From Deltaproteobacteria bacterium (lineage in GTDB: Bacteria > Desulfobacterota > Desulfobacteria > Desulfobacterales > Desulfosarcinaceae), in contig PDTK01000034.1 in the NCBI GenBank assembly GCA_002747175.1, positions 1 to 57,801 of the forward strand: a DNA stretch of 57,801 nt, read 5' to 3'. The notes below the pieces were generated by a model. The model was given only the letters and a program-made list of their open reading frames with translations. It did no database searches and had not been told where the DNA came from. Positions 43,721-51,290 of this stretch are shown here, piece after piece (the stretch's first letter is position 1; the number at the start of each line of letters is the position of its first letter). The translations under genes were made by a program, and so were the position numbers.

Positions 43721-43892
43721 GAACTCAAGTTATTTCATCCATTCCTCAATTTTTCGGACGATCACAAAGATAACCACCGGCTGGAGGGAAACATGGCCAA
43801 GGCGGCACTGAAATACCAACTGATCAATCCATAAAAGTCGATGTTGCCCTGTCTGCAGCGAAATCCAAATCGACATTCGAGAAAGGAATGTG

Positions 43893-44351
43893 ATGAACAA
43901 TCAAGCATTTCAGGATGCCTACCCCGATGACCTGAATCATTGCTACGGATGCGGCCGGCTCAATTCCGAAGGACTCCAATTGAGAAGCTACTGGGACGGA
44001 GACGAAACCATCGCCCGGTTTCGGCCACGGCCCAGCCAGATGGTCATTCCCGGTTATGTTTACGGCGGCCTCCTGGCATCTTTAATCGACTGCCACGGCG
44101 TCGGGTCTGCATCGGCCGCCGCAGGCCGGCAATGGCCCGAGCAAGCACCGATCCGATTCGTTACCGCCTCTTTGCATGTGGACTACCTGCGCCCCACCCC
44201 CATCGATACCGAATTGGAAATTCGGGGTACCATCCGGGAGGTAAAAGAAAAAAAAGTGATCGTTTCGGTAACCGTATGGGCAAATGGTCAAAGCTGTGCA
44301 AAAGGGCAAGTGGTAGCGGTCCGCATGCCCGCCAGCATGCTGAAAAAGTAG
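43893..44351 (+). CDS. Hotdog-fold thioesterase (PaaI-like)
   Basis: 152 residues from the ATG at 43893 (AAAGGA seven bases upstream). NHCYGCGRLNSEGLQLRSYW with C-x2-C is followed by the hotdog helix region GYVYGGLLASLIDCHGVGSA and strands ASLHVDYLRPTPIDTELEI and GQVVAVRMP. It hydrolyses acyl-CoA thioesters; the G-G-x-x-x-x-x-x-D motif holds the catalytic Asp. Monocistronic. Confidence 0.82.
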   Translation: MNNQAFQDAYPDDLNHCYGCGRLNSEGLQLRSYWDGDETIARFRPRPSQMVIPGYVYGGLLASLIDCHGVGSASAAAGRQWPEQAPIRFVTASLHVDYLRPTPIDTELEIRGTIREVKEKKVIVSVTVWANGQSCAKGQVVAVRMPASMLKK

Positions 44352-44482
44352 CTCCATGGCAATAATCGTTGTTGGCGAAAATCAAAGCGACACTGCCGCC
44401 AGCCTACACCCAACACCTGAACCGTATGGTGGCGTATTACCACGCTCTGTCGTAAATACAAAAATGGATACCTGTTAATCCT

Positions 44483-45262
44483 ATGCAAGATCTGAAAGTC
44501 GCACTCATTCAGGCCGAACTGGCATGGGAAAATCCGGATGCCAATCTGGAACGGTTCGGCAAACGCATCGATCATCTGCGGGGCGCTGTGGACCTGATTG
44601 TCCTGCCTGAAATGTTTACCACCGGTTTCTCCATGCATCCCCAACGCCTGGCGCAACCGATGGACGGAAAAGTAGTGGCCTGGATGCACAAGCAATCCAA
44701 ACGGGCCGGTGCCGACCTGGTCGGGAGTTTGACCATCACGGAAAACGGATGTTATTATAATCGGTTGGTGTGGGTCCAACCGGACGGCGCCCTGCATTGG
44801 TACGACAAAAAACACCTGTTCCGCTACGCCGATGAGCACCTTGTCTATACGGCAGGAAGAGATCGCCTGTCAGTGATCTGCCGCGGCTGGCGAATCCGCC
44901 CTTTCATCTGCTACGACTTGCGATTTCCCATCTGGACACGCAATCTGAACAACGTGTACGATGCAACGCTGTTCGTTGCCAATTGGCCCCAACGGCGTTC
45001 ATCTCACTGGAAAGCCCTGTTGACGGCACGGGCCATCGAAAACCAATGTTATGTAGCCGGCGTCAATCGCGTGGGCATTGATGGCAACGATCACCGCTAC
45101 AGCGGGGATACACGGGTGGTCAGCCCCGCCGGTGAAATCCTGGTCGGGGCCAGCCATGTTGAAACCAGCCTGATTTGTCGTTTTTCAGCTTCTGAATTGG
45201 AAAGCTGCCGCCGGGTATTTCCGGCCTGGAAGGATGCCGACGGGGATATGCTGAAAGCGTAA
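44483..45262 (+). CDS. Nitrilase-superfamily amidase (YafV/omega-amidase type)
   Basis: 259 residues with the Glu-Lys-Cys triad of carbon-nitrogen hydrolases: VLPEMFTTGFSM, DKKHLF and FICYDLRFP. The TGFSM segment marks the YafV/omega-amidase branch, which removes the amide from alpha-ketoglutaramate or ketosuccinamate (metabolite repair). Follows the thioesterase by 131 bases and is convergent with rnhA with only two bases between stops. Confidence 0.86.
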   Translation: MQDLKVALIQAELAWENPDANLERFGKRIDHLRGAVDLIVLPEMFTTGFSMHPQRLAQPMDGKVVAWMHKQSKRAGADLVGSLTITENGCYYNRLVWVQPDGALHWYDKKHLFRYADEHLVYTAGRDRLSVICRGWRIRPFICYDLRFPIWTRNLNNVYDATLFVANWPQRRSSHWKALLTARAIENQCYVAGVNRVGIDGNDHRYSGDTRVVSPAGEILVGASHVETSLICRFSASELESCRRVFPAWKDADGDMLKA

Positions 45263-45264
45263 AA

Positions 45265-46002
45265 TTAGAATCGGTCGAATTCAAACCCCTTGTCCGCCGG
45301 CAGATCGGGCTGCCCCGCCGCGTGATTGGCCAGCCGGTCACATCGTTCGTTACCGGGGTTGCCGGCATGCCCTTTGATCCATATGAAATTGACATCGTGG
45401 CGGTCGCACAGGGCCAACAACCGCTTCCAGAGGTCTGTATTCATGGCCTTTTCGCCATTGCTCTTTTTCCACGAGTTGTTTTTCCATCGACGAGCCCAGC
45501 CTTTGACAATGCCGTCTACCACATAGCGAGAATCGCTATATAACGTAACGGCGGCATCCGTTTCGAGTTGTTCCAGCCCGATGATACATGCCAGCAGTTC
45601 CATGCGATTGTTGGTCGTTCGGCGATATCCACCGGACAACTCCCGATCCCCTTCCGCAAAAGCGATAACGGTGCCGTAGCCACCCGGTCCTGGATTTCCC
45701 AAACTGGACCCGTCGGTGTAGATGACGAGTCTGTCGGATGGGTTCGGAGCGGCTGTTACAGTTTTGGAAGCACCGGATATTGGCCTTTTGCTACCTGCGG
45801 ATCGGCGGGACGCTCGATTGCCCGAGGCCCGATGGTTCGCTACAAATGCACGGGCCTCCTCAATGGTCGCAAAGCCCTTATAGCGAGCGCCGTTGAAACC
45901 TTTGACCTGGGCCTGAGCACCGGTCTCACCAAACCACTGGGTGTAGACGCCGGGATGTCTACCGACGGCAACCGCGTAGTATTTTTTTGTTGGACCGGCC
46001 AT
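45265..46002 (-). CDS. rnhA: Ribonuclease HI with N-terminal viroplasmin domain
   Basis: 245 residues from the ATG at 46002. An N-terminal RNase-H-associated (caulimovirus viroplasmin) domain, KKYYAVAVGRHPGVYTQW to EARAFVA, binds hybrid duplex. The catalytic domain has Asp in IYTDGSSLGNPGPGG, Glu in NRMELLA, Asp in YSDSRYV and Asp in NERCDRLA. It removes RNA from RNA-DNA hybrids. Start overlaps the end of the upstream small membrane gene by 44 bases. Confidence 0.92.
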   Translation of the reverse strand: MAGPTKKYYAVAVGRHPGVYTQWFGETGAQAQVKGFNGARYKGFATIEEARAFVANHRASGNRASRRSAGSKRPISGASKTVTAAPNPSDRLVIYTDGSSLGNPGPGGYGTVIAFAEGDRELSGGYRRTTNNRMELLACIIGLEQLETDAAVTLYSDSRYVVDGIVKGWARRWKNNSWKKSNGEKAMNTDLWKRLLALCDRHDVNFIWIKGHAGNPGNERCDRLANHAAGQPDLPADKGFEFDRF

Positions 46003-46180
46003 ACCGCCCCAGAATCCATGCCGTGGCCGCACCGTATAGACAAAGAACCGCCACGCTCATCAAAAAAGCGTACAGGATGGATCCTGTCAATTGGTACAGC
46101 AAGGGGAAAAAGAAGCCACTGCACATGGCAATAATGATGATGTGCATCAGAAGTGACGGGCCACGCATGAGAGGTGTCAT
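45959..46180 (-). CDS. Small two-helix membrane protein overlapping rnhA
   Basis: 73 residues from the ATG at 46180; the earlier ATG at 46213 is inside a MITE end and is rejected. Two hydrophobic helices (LLMHIIIIAMCSGFFFPLLY, LYAFLMSVAVLCLYGAATAW) and a basic C-terminus. It overlaps the rnhA start by 44 bases in another frame, so the two are co-transcribed. Not recognised. Confidence 0.5.
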   Translation of the reverse strand: MTPLMRGPSLLMHIIIIAMCSGFFFPLLYQLTGSILYAFLMSVAVLCLYGAATAWILGRYGRSNKKILRGCRR

Positions 46181-46205
46181 CTTGCTTTCGGGTGATTGAT
46201 CTTCA

Positions 46206-46277
46206 GTGCCCATCCGGAAATAGCCAATTGGTCGATATCTGCGTTATACGAAAATTTTTATTCTCGGAATATCAATC
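46206..46277 (-). repeat. MITE, right-half fragment
   Basis: 72 bases matching the right half of the family: on the plus strand GTGCCCATCCGGAAATAGCC, then TCGATATCTGCGTTATACG, then TTCTCGGAATATCAATC. The left half is missing. It lies at the start of the 46181-46506 gap; the remaining ~230 bases before the DUF4832 gene hold no recognisable gene or terminator. Confidence 0.65.
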
Positions 46278-46506
46278 ATCACATTACCCGATCTCTGTGG
46301 CTTGCACAAGGCAGTTTTCCAAATTGAATCTTCCCAAGTCCTTTATTTCGATTTTGGTTCTCGTTCAATAAATGTGGATATTCGACCTGACTTTAGGAGC
46401 ATATTATGGCATTATAAGGGAAACGATCAATCGTATACGGGTTTCCACAGGCTGATTGATACCGGCTGTGAAACCATCGCCCTCAATAGAAAGGTCTCTT
46501 TACCCC

Positions 46507-48036
46507 ATGCAAGGTCTGCAGCGATTTCTGATTATCGGCCTGACAGTGATGATGTTGGAAAGCACCGGTTGTGCGCAAGTGGTTGTCCACCATCCCGAGC
46601 CCATGAATGAGCCCCTTCCCAACCCTTTTAAAGGCTACACCCCTTATGCCGACACATTTTATTCAAATCCGGCGATCCCCCAAAATCTGGTGTACGACGA
46701 TGTGACCTGGAAGAATTTGGAACCGCACGCTGCCGGCAGCATTGAATGGGATGCCCTGGAAGACGATTGGGAACAGCATGTCCAACTGGGCCGACGCATT
46801 GGATTTCGATTTAAATGCGCCGATCCCTGGACCGACGACCCAACCGACATCCCGGACTGGTTGGTGGCCATGGGCGTGCCGGTACATCCTTATGCCATCG
46901 ACGGTGGTACGGGGAACCTGCCGGATTGGGACAATCCCGTTTTTCTGGATCAGCATGACCGCATCATCGCGGCCCTGGGCCAACGCTACAACAACGACCC
47001 ACGCATCGCCTGGATCGATGTCGGAAGCTACGGCATCTGGGGGGAATGGCATCTCTATATGAACGATGACCTGGCAGCCTGTGAATATGCCAAGCAGCGC
47101 ATCCTGGATGCCTATATCGATGCGTTTCCGGACAAACGCCTAGTGATTCCCTTTGATGATGATTTTGCCATGGCTTACATGGCCGAACGGGGACATGGCC
47201 TGCGTAACGATTGTCTGGGGACCCCGGCAGCCAACGACTGGTTCGACGAGTCCATGGATGCCCTGGGGCTGCAAATGGACCAATTGTCGGCAACGGGCAT
47301 GATTGGCGGAGAATTCTGCGGTTCCGAGCAGGGCGCCCGTGAAGGGTTCGGTCAGCGATTCGATCAAAACCTGGATTTTATCGTCCGCAATCACTGGTCC
47401 TTCATCGGGCCGGCCGGCGGGAGCCTGCTGGTATCCAGCGGAAAGCTCCTGGAAAACGCCAAAACTGCTTACATGAATATGGGGTATCGCCTGCGCATCG
47501 ATGAAATTCGCTACAACAACCCGGCTTCGAATCTTTTGCACTTGGCCATGATCATAGAAAACGAGGGGGTGGCACCATTTTACTATCCATGGCAGGCACA
47601 AATCGCTTTTTCCAGTAACGGCACCATTATGGCTGAATCAGCCGTTGTTGACGACGGATGGAATCCGCGGAACTGGATGCCTGGGGAAACGGCACTGGTT
47701 GCGAAAATCCCGACGCCTCACGTGCCGGGCCGGTACGACATCCTGTTTTCCATTCATGATCCGGATACCGGACAGCCGGCGGTTTTACTCGCCAATACCG
47801 GCAATGACGGCAGCAAACGCTATCTTTTAGGACAGGTGGAAGTGATGGCCGGCCCCCATGCCGCCGGAGACTTCGATCAGGATGGCGATGTGGACGCCAG
47901 CGACCTCGTTGAGCTCGCGGTCTCCTTTAATACGGCAACCGGAGATTCTGATTTCAATCCGGCGGCGGATATGGATGCCAATTATCGTGTGAATGACGCG
48001 GACCTTTCCGCATGGGTAAAGTGTTTTGGCCATTAA
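46507..48036 (+). CDS. Secreted DUF4832-type protein with C-terminal dockerin-like repeat
   Basis: 509 residues from the ATG at 46507. The N-terminus has a signal peptide (LQRFLIIGLTVMMLESTGCA), possibly lipidated on Cys. NPFKGYTPYAD, VTWKNLEPHAAGSIEWDALE and GRRIGFRFKC, with WIDVGSYGIWGEWH, match the DUF4874/DUF4832 family, glycosidase-like TIM-barrel proteins followed by a beta-sandwich. The last ~65 residues have two EF-hand-like loops (DFDQDGDVDASDL, DMDANYRVNDADL), a type I dockerin pattern. Enzyme activity unproven. Confidence 0.72.
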   Translation: MQGLQRFLIIGLTVMMLESTGCAQVVVHHPEPMNEPLPNPFKGYTPYADTFYSNPAIPQNLVYDDVTWKNLEPHAAGSIEWDALEDDWEQHVQLGRRIGFRFKCADPWTDDPTDIPDWLVAMGVPVHPYAIDGGTGNLPDWDNPVFLDQHDRIIAALGQRYNNDPRIAWIDVGSYGIWGEWHLYMNDDLAACEYAKQRILDAYIDAFPDKRLVIPFDDDFAMAYMAERGHGLRNDCLGTPAANDWFDESMDALGLQMDQLSATGMIGGEFCGSEQGAREGFGQRFDQNLDFIVRNHWSFIGPAGGSLLVSSGKLLENAKTAYMNMGYRLRIDEIRYNNPASNLLHLAMIIENEGVAPFYYPWQAQIAFSSNGTIMAESAVVDDGWNPRNWMPGETALVAKIPTPHVPGRYDILFSIHDPDTGQPAVLLANTGNDGSKRYLLGQVEVMAGPHAAGDFDQDGDVDASDLVELAVSFNTATGDSDFNPAADMDANYRVNDADLSAWVKCFGH

Positions 48037-48057
48037 ACAAAACGAAGAGAGGGAGTA

Positions 48058-48104
48058 CCAAAAACTGGACGATGTGCTAAGCTATAAGTCAGATCAAGAT
48101 TAGG
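48058..48104 (+). mobile_element. Solo left-end fragment of the IS3-family element
   Basis: CCAAAAACTGGACGATGTGC and the following GATAAGC-like TAAGCTATAAGTCAGATCAAG match the left end found at 57640-57690 with about eight substitutions. No transposase follows. A relic insertion between the DUF4832 gene and the GGDEF/EAL gene. Confidence 0.6.
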
Positions 48105-48172
48105 GTATACAGAATTCTGTGCCGGAGCCACATATATTTATAGGTCTTTGTTAAAGAGTGTTTGACGGAAGG

Positions 48173-50371
48173 TTATGAGTTAATCAGGGGCTTGGGTTTG
48201 CAAACACCAAATCCTTGCGCAAAATCAACACCAATGTCATTGAGTATTTCAATTATGGTTTTGTTTTCCGCAAATTCAGCAATGGTTTTTTTCCCCAGAA
48301 GATGTCCAATGCGATTAATTGTTTCCGTCATTGCCCTGCCCACTTCATCTCGTTCGATGTTTTTCACAAAGCTTCCGTCAATCTTCAAATAGTCCACCGG
48401 CATATTTTTCAAATAACTGAAAAAGTTTGCACCGGTACCAAAGTCATCAACCGCAAATTGAATACCAATTTCCTTACATTTATTTATGAAATCTGTTGCG
48501 GCACGAAGATTTCTGACAGCAACCGTTTCAGTGATTTCAAAACAGATAGAAGCCGTATCAATGTTGTATTCGGCAACTTTTTCCTTTATGAAATCGTGGA
48601 ACCCAAGGGCGTTTATTGAAGCGCCGGAAAGGTTTATGTTCACCATCAGGCCGGAATATGCATCATCAGTACGTATATTGTGAAATTCTGAAAAAACTTT
48701 ATTGATCACCCACTTATCAATCTGTGGCATTAAGTTATACCGTTCCGCAGCCGGAAGGAAACGCCCCGGCGGGATAATCTCCCCACCCTCGGATACCATT
48801 CGTAAAAAAATTTCCAGATGCTGCCGGCGTCCCTTGCAATCGACCAGGGCCTGATACGTCTGATAATACAGCGAGAACCGATCTTCCTCCAGCGCGGATT
48901 TTATACGCTCCACCCAACTGACTTCATCTCGCCTGGCTGTCAATTCCGCCTGATTGTCCTGAAAGAGACAAAGGCGTTGGCGGCCGGATTCTTTTGCCCA
49001 GTAACAGGCCGAATCCGCTTCATTGATAACATCCTCAGCTTTACTACTTTTGCTGGAAAAAGACGTCATACCGATGCTTATCCCAATGGGATGAACCTTT
49101 CCATCATGAAAAAAATGAAACTCTTTGACGCCGCTAAGAATGTTGTTGGCGATGATTTGCCCGCGTCCTTGATCGCACCCTTCGAGGAGAAGTCCGAATT
49201 CATCTCCGCCAAGGCGTGCCAGTGAATCACTGGTCCGAACCTGGGCGCTTATGATCTGTGACAATTGTACGAGCAGTTCATCCCCGGCAGCATGACCACA
49301 AGTGTCATTTACAATTTTAAATCCGTCAAGGTCCATAAAACAGAGCAGACCTGATTTCCCATCAATCTGCGCCCGTTCAATGGCCCTTGCAACCCGTTTC
49401 TCAAATTCACGGCGATTAATCAGCCCGGTCAATGCGTCGTGGGATGCTTCCCAGAATTGCTGTTTCAACTGTTCACGAAAAATGGTGACATCACTCAGGC
49501 AGAGTACGCCGCCAGTCAATTTTCCGTTGTTATCCACTAAGGGAACTGCCTGCTCTTCCACAGCGATTGTCCGATTGTCATCGGCAATCAGAGAACAATT
49601 CCCTTGGCAGGAAGCCTGTCTTTTTGTATGAATTGCCTTGTAAAGTGAACTTTCAACTTCTGAGTTGGTCTGGTCGTCAATCAGTGTTAAAACTTCAGAT
49701 ATGGGTTTCCCGTTTAATTCGTAAAAAGAACGTCCAATCAGTTTTTCTGCAGCAGAATTAAGATAAACAAGGGTTCCTTTTTCATCCGTACGAAGCACCC
49801 CATCACGAACAGACTGGAGTGTAACCTCTACCTGTTGTTTTTCGCCAAACAATTCAGCTGAAAGTTGTCGAAGTTTTTTAATGGGGAGAAGCCACAGCAC
49901 CGTCAACACTGATGCCCCAAGAACCAACCCAAGAACACTGCTGATCAATGTGTTGTGAATGACGTGGGAAAGGCTTGAACTGACAACAACCTTTCCCACG
50001 ATCTGATGGATATCATGGAGCGCGTAGCTTCGCTGCATTAAAAAGGTTTCCTGTATGGGGTTCCCGGCCGAAGTCAGTTCATTTTCTTGATCATCGAAAA
50101 TCTGGACAAATTCGTTTTCCAATAGAACGGGTTCCCGGTTGAGGATTCCCTGCATCTGGTTTTCTGCAAACATCCATGTTTGGGGAAGTTTTGTGATTAT
50201 TTCTTCTTGCGCCTTGGCCTTGATCTGCGCTTTGAACGTGAGTGCTTGTGATAAATCACTGTAGGCAATAAAACAGGATACTGTGGGAAGGCTTAAGACC
50301 ACAACCACGCATATGGCCAGGGATAGATGGAAGAACAGTCTATCAATCTTTTCCGAGGTGGAAAGTACCAT
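48173..50371 (-). CDS. Membrane GGDEF/EAL dual-domain c-di-GMP enzyme with PAS
   Basis: 732 residues. Two membrane helices (about 13-35 and 140-162) enclose a ~100-residue periplasmic domain. PAS (185-300), GGDEF (305-470) and EAL (485-730) follow. GGDEF at 388-392 is intact and RxxD (379-382) is a canonical allosteric I-site, so cyclase activity is likely. In the EAL domain the signature is altered to E-I-F (E520), while the metal residues are kept: NINLSG, EITET, DDFGTG, K in DYLKIDGSF and QGF. It starts 10 bases after the binding-protein gene stop; the pair is visibly more A+T-rich than its neighbours. Confidence 0.85.
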   Translation of the reverse strand: MVLSTSEKIDRLFFHLSLAICVVVVLSLPTVSCFIAYSDLSQALTFKAQIKAKAQEEIITKLPQTWMFAENQMQGILNREPVLLENEFVQIFDDQENELTSAGNPIQETFLMQRSYALHDIHQIVGKVVVSSSLSHVIHNTLISSVLGLVLGASVLTVLWLLPIKKLRQLSAELFGEKQQVEVTLQSVRDGVLRTDEKGTLVYLNSAAEKLIGRSFYELNGKPISEVLTLIDDQTNSEVESSLYKAIHTKRQASCQGNCSLIADDNRTIAVEEQAVPLVDNNGKLTGGVLCLSDVTIFREQLKQQFWEASHDALTGLINRREFEKRVARAIERAQIDGKSGLLCFMDLDGFKIVNDTCGHAAGDELLVQLSQIISAQVRTSDSLARLGGDEFGLLLEGCDQGRGQIIANNILSGVKEFHFFHDGKVHPIGISIGMTSFSSKSSKAEDVINEADSACYWAKESGRQRLCLFQDNQAELTARRDEVSWVERIKSALEEDRFSLYYQTYQALVDCKGRRQHLEIFLRMVSEGGEIIPPGRFLPAAERYNLMPQIDKWVINKVFSEFHNIRTDDAYSGLMVNINLSGASINALGFHDFIKEKVAEYNIDTASICFEITETVAVRNLRAATDFINKCKEIGIQFAVDDFGTGANFFSYLKNMPVDYLKIDGSFVKNIERDEVGRAMTETINRIGHLLGKKTIAEFAENKTIIEILNDIGVDFAQGFGVCKPKPLINS

Positions 50372-50381
50372 TCGTTCGGTA

Positions 50382-51215
50382 TTACCGGACCGGATAACAG
50401 CCGTTTTGTTTTAAAATCTCTACACCTTCTTTAGAAAACACAAAGTCAAGGAATGCGTTGACCTGAGCAGAGCGGCCCGCCTTTGGGAGAATAAAGTAAA
50501 ACCGCTTGACAATGGGATAATCACCGGCAATGCAGGCCTCGACGGTGGGTGCCACACCGTCAAATGTCAATGCGTGAATATCTCTTTTTTCAGAAAGGAT
50601 TAAGGCCAAAGCGGTCACGCCAAAGCATCCGGGCGTCTTCTCAATCATGTCCACAGCTTCTTGATCGGTTGCAGCGAAAAGAAAATTCTTGTTTGCTATG
50701 GCAATATCCATCGCTTTGTCCAGTTCAGGGGAAAGAGCTTTGATCTGTTTGCTATTATCGTCTTTGGCCTGGCGGACAAGGGGACGAATGGTGGATCCAT
50801 CCGGCCATTTTTTTAAAACCCCTTTGTATATGTCCACGAGCTGTGATTGTGTGACGGCATCAACCTTTGTCTTGTTTGAAACTGCAAAAATCGTTGGTGT
50901 ACGCGCGTATTCAATGGCAACAATTCCCTTTTTCGACTCGGCTTCTTTTAATGGCCGGGCGCTGAGGCCGATCTGAATACGGCCTGTGGGAACGGATTTT
51001 ATGGCGCCGCTGCTTCCGATACTTGGCAGGACATTAATTTTAACTTCAGGATTGTTTTTTTGGTATGCTTCGGCAAGCCACCCCATTGTACCGAGGGCAT
51101 TGCCGGTTCCGCCTATTATTATGGCAGCTGAACAGGTTGTTGCAGTGAAATAAAAAAATGTGAGCATTAAAAAAAATACGGACAATGAAAAGAACTTTCG
51201 TTTTGAATGAAGCAT
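50382..51215 (-). CDS. Periplasmic phosphate/oxyanion-type binding protein (PstS-like)
   Basis: 277 residues. Signal peptide to about Ala30 (TATTCSAA). The mature protein is a PstS/PBP-like fold: IIIGGTGNALGTMGWLAEAY, LPSIGSSGAIKSV (serine-rich anion-binding turn) and GRIQIGLSARPLKEAE. It is about 50-70 residues shorter than transport PstS. There are no pstCAB genes. AAGGAG precedes the ATG and the GGDEF/EAL gene follows directly. It probably feeds a ligand signal to that protein's periplasmic domain (inference). Confidence 0.78.
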   Translation of the reverse strand: MLHSKRKFFSLSVFFLMLTFFYFTATTCSAAIIIGGTGNALGTMGWLAEAYQKNNPEVKINVLPSIGSSGAIKSVPTGRIQIGLSARPLKEAESKKGIVAIEYARTPTIFAVSNKTKVDAVTQSQLVDIYKGVLKKWPDGSTIRPLVRQAKDDNSKQIKALSPELDKAMDIAIANKNFLFAATDQEAVDMIEKTPGCFGVTALALILSEKRDIHALTFDGVAPTVEACIAGDYPIVKRFYFILPKAGRSAQVNAFLDFVFSKEGVEILKQNGCYPVR

Positions 51216-51271
51216 TATTTTTTCTCCTTATGTGCTATATGTTGTGGGTACTGGAGCCAAGTGCCTCCCCC

Positions 51272-51290
51272 CGGTAAAGCTTTTTACCAA
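51272..51290. terminator. Short hairpin between the PKD-barrel and binding-protein genes
   Basis: GGTAAA/TTTACC with an AAGC-type loop on either strand, at the 3' end of the PKD-barrel gene (minus strand). Too short to be certain. Confidence 0.25.

Noticed and set aside
43793..43834. 13-codon frame with a strong GGAGGG ribosome site
   Set aside because: Too short to call; no repeat of codons or attenuator hairpin seen after it. Might be a gene remnant.
50382..51215. Part of a phosphate ABC transporter operon
   Set aside because: No pstC, pstA, pstB or phoU is present; the adjacent gene is a c-di-GMP enzyme.
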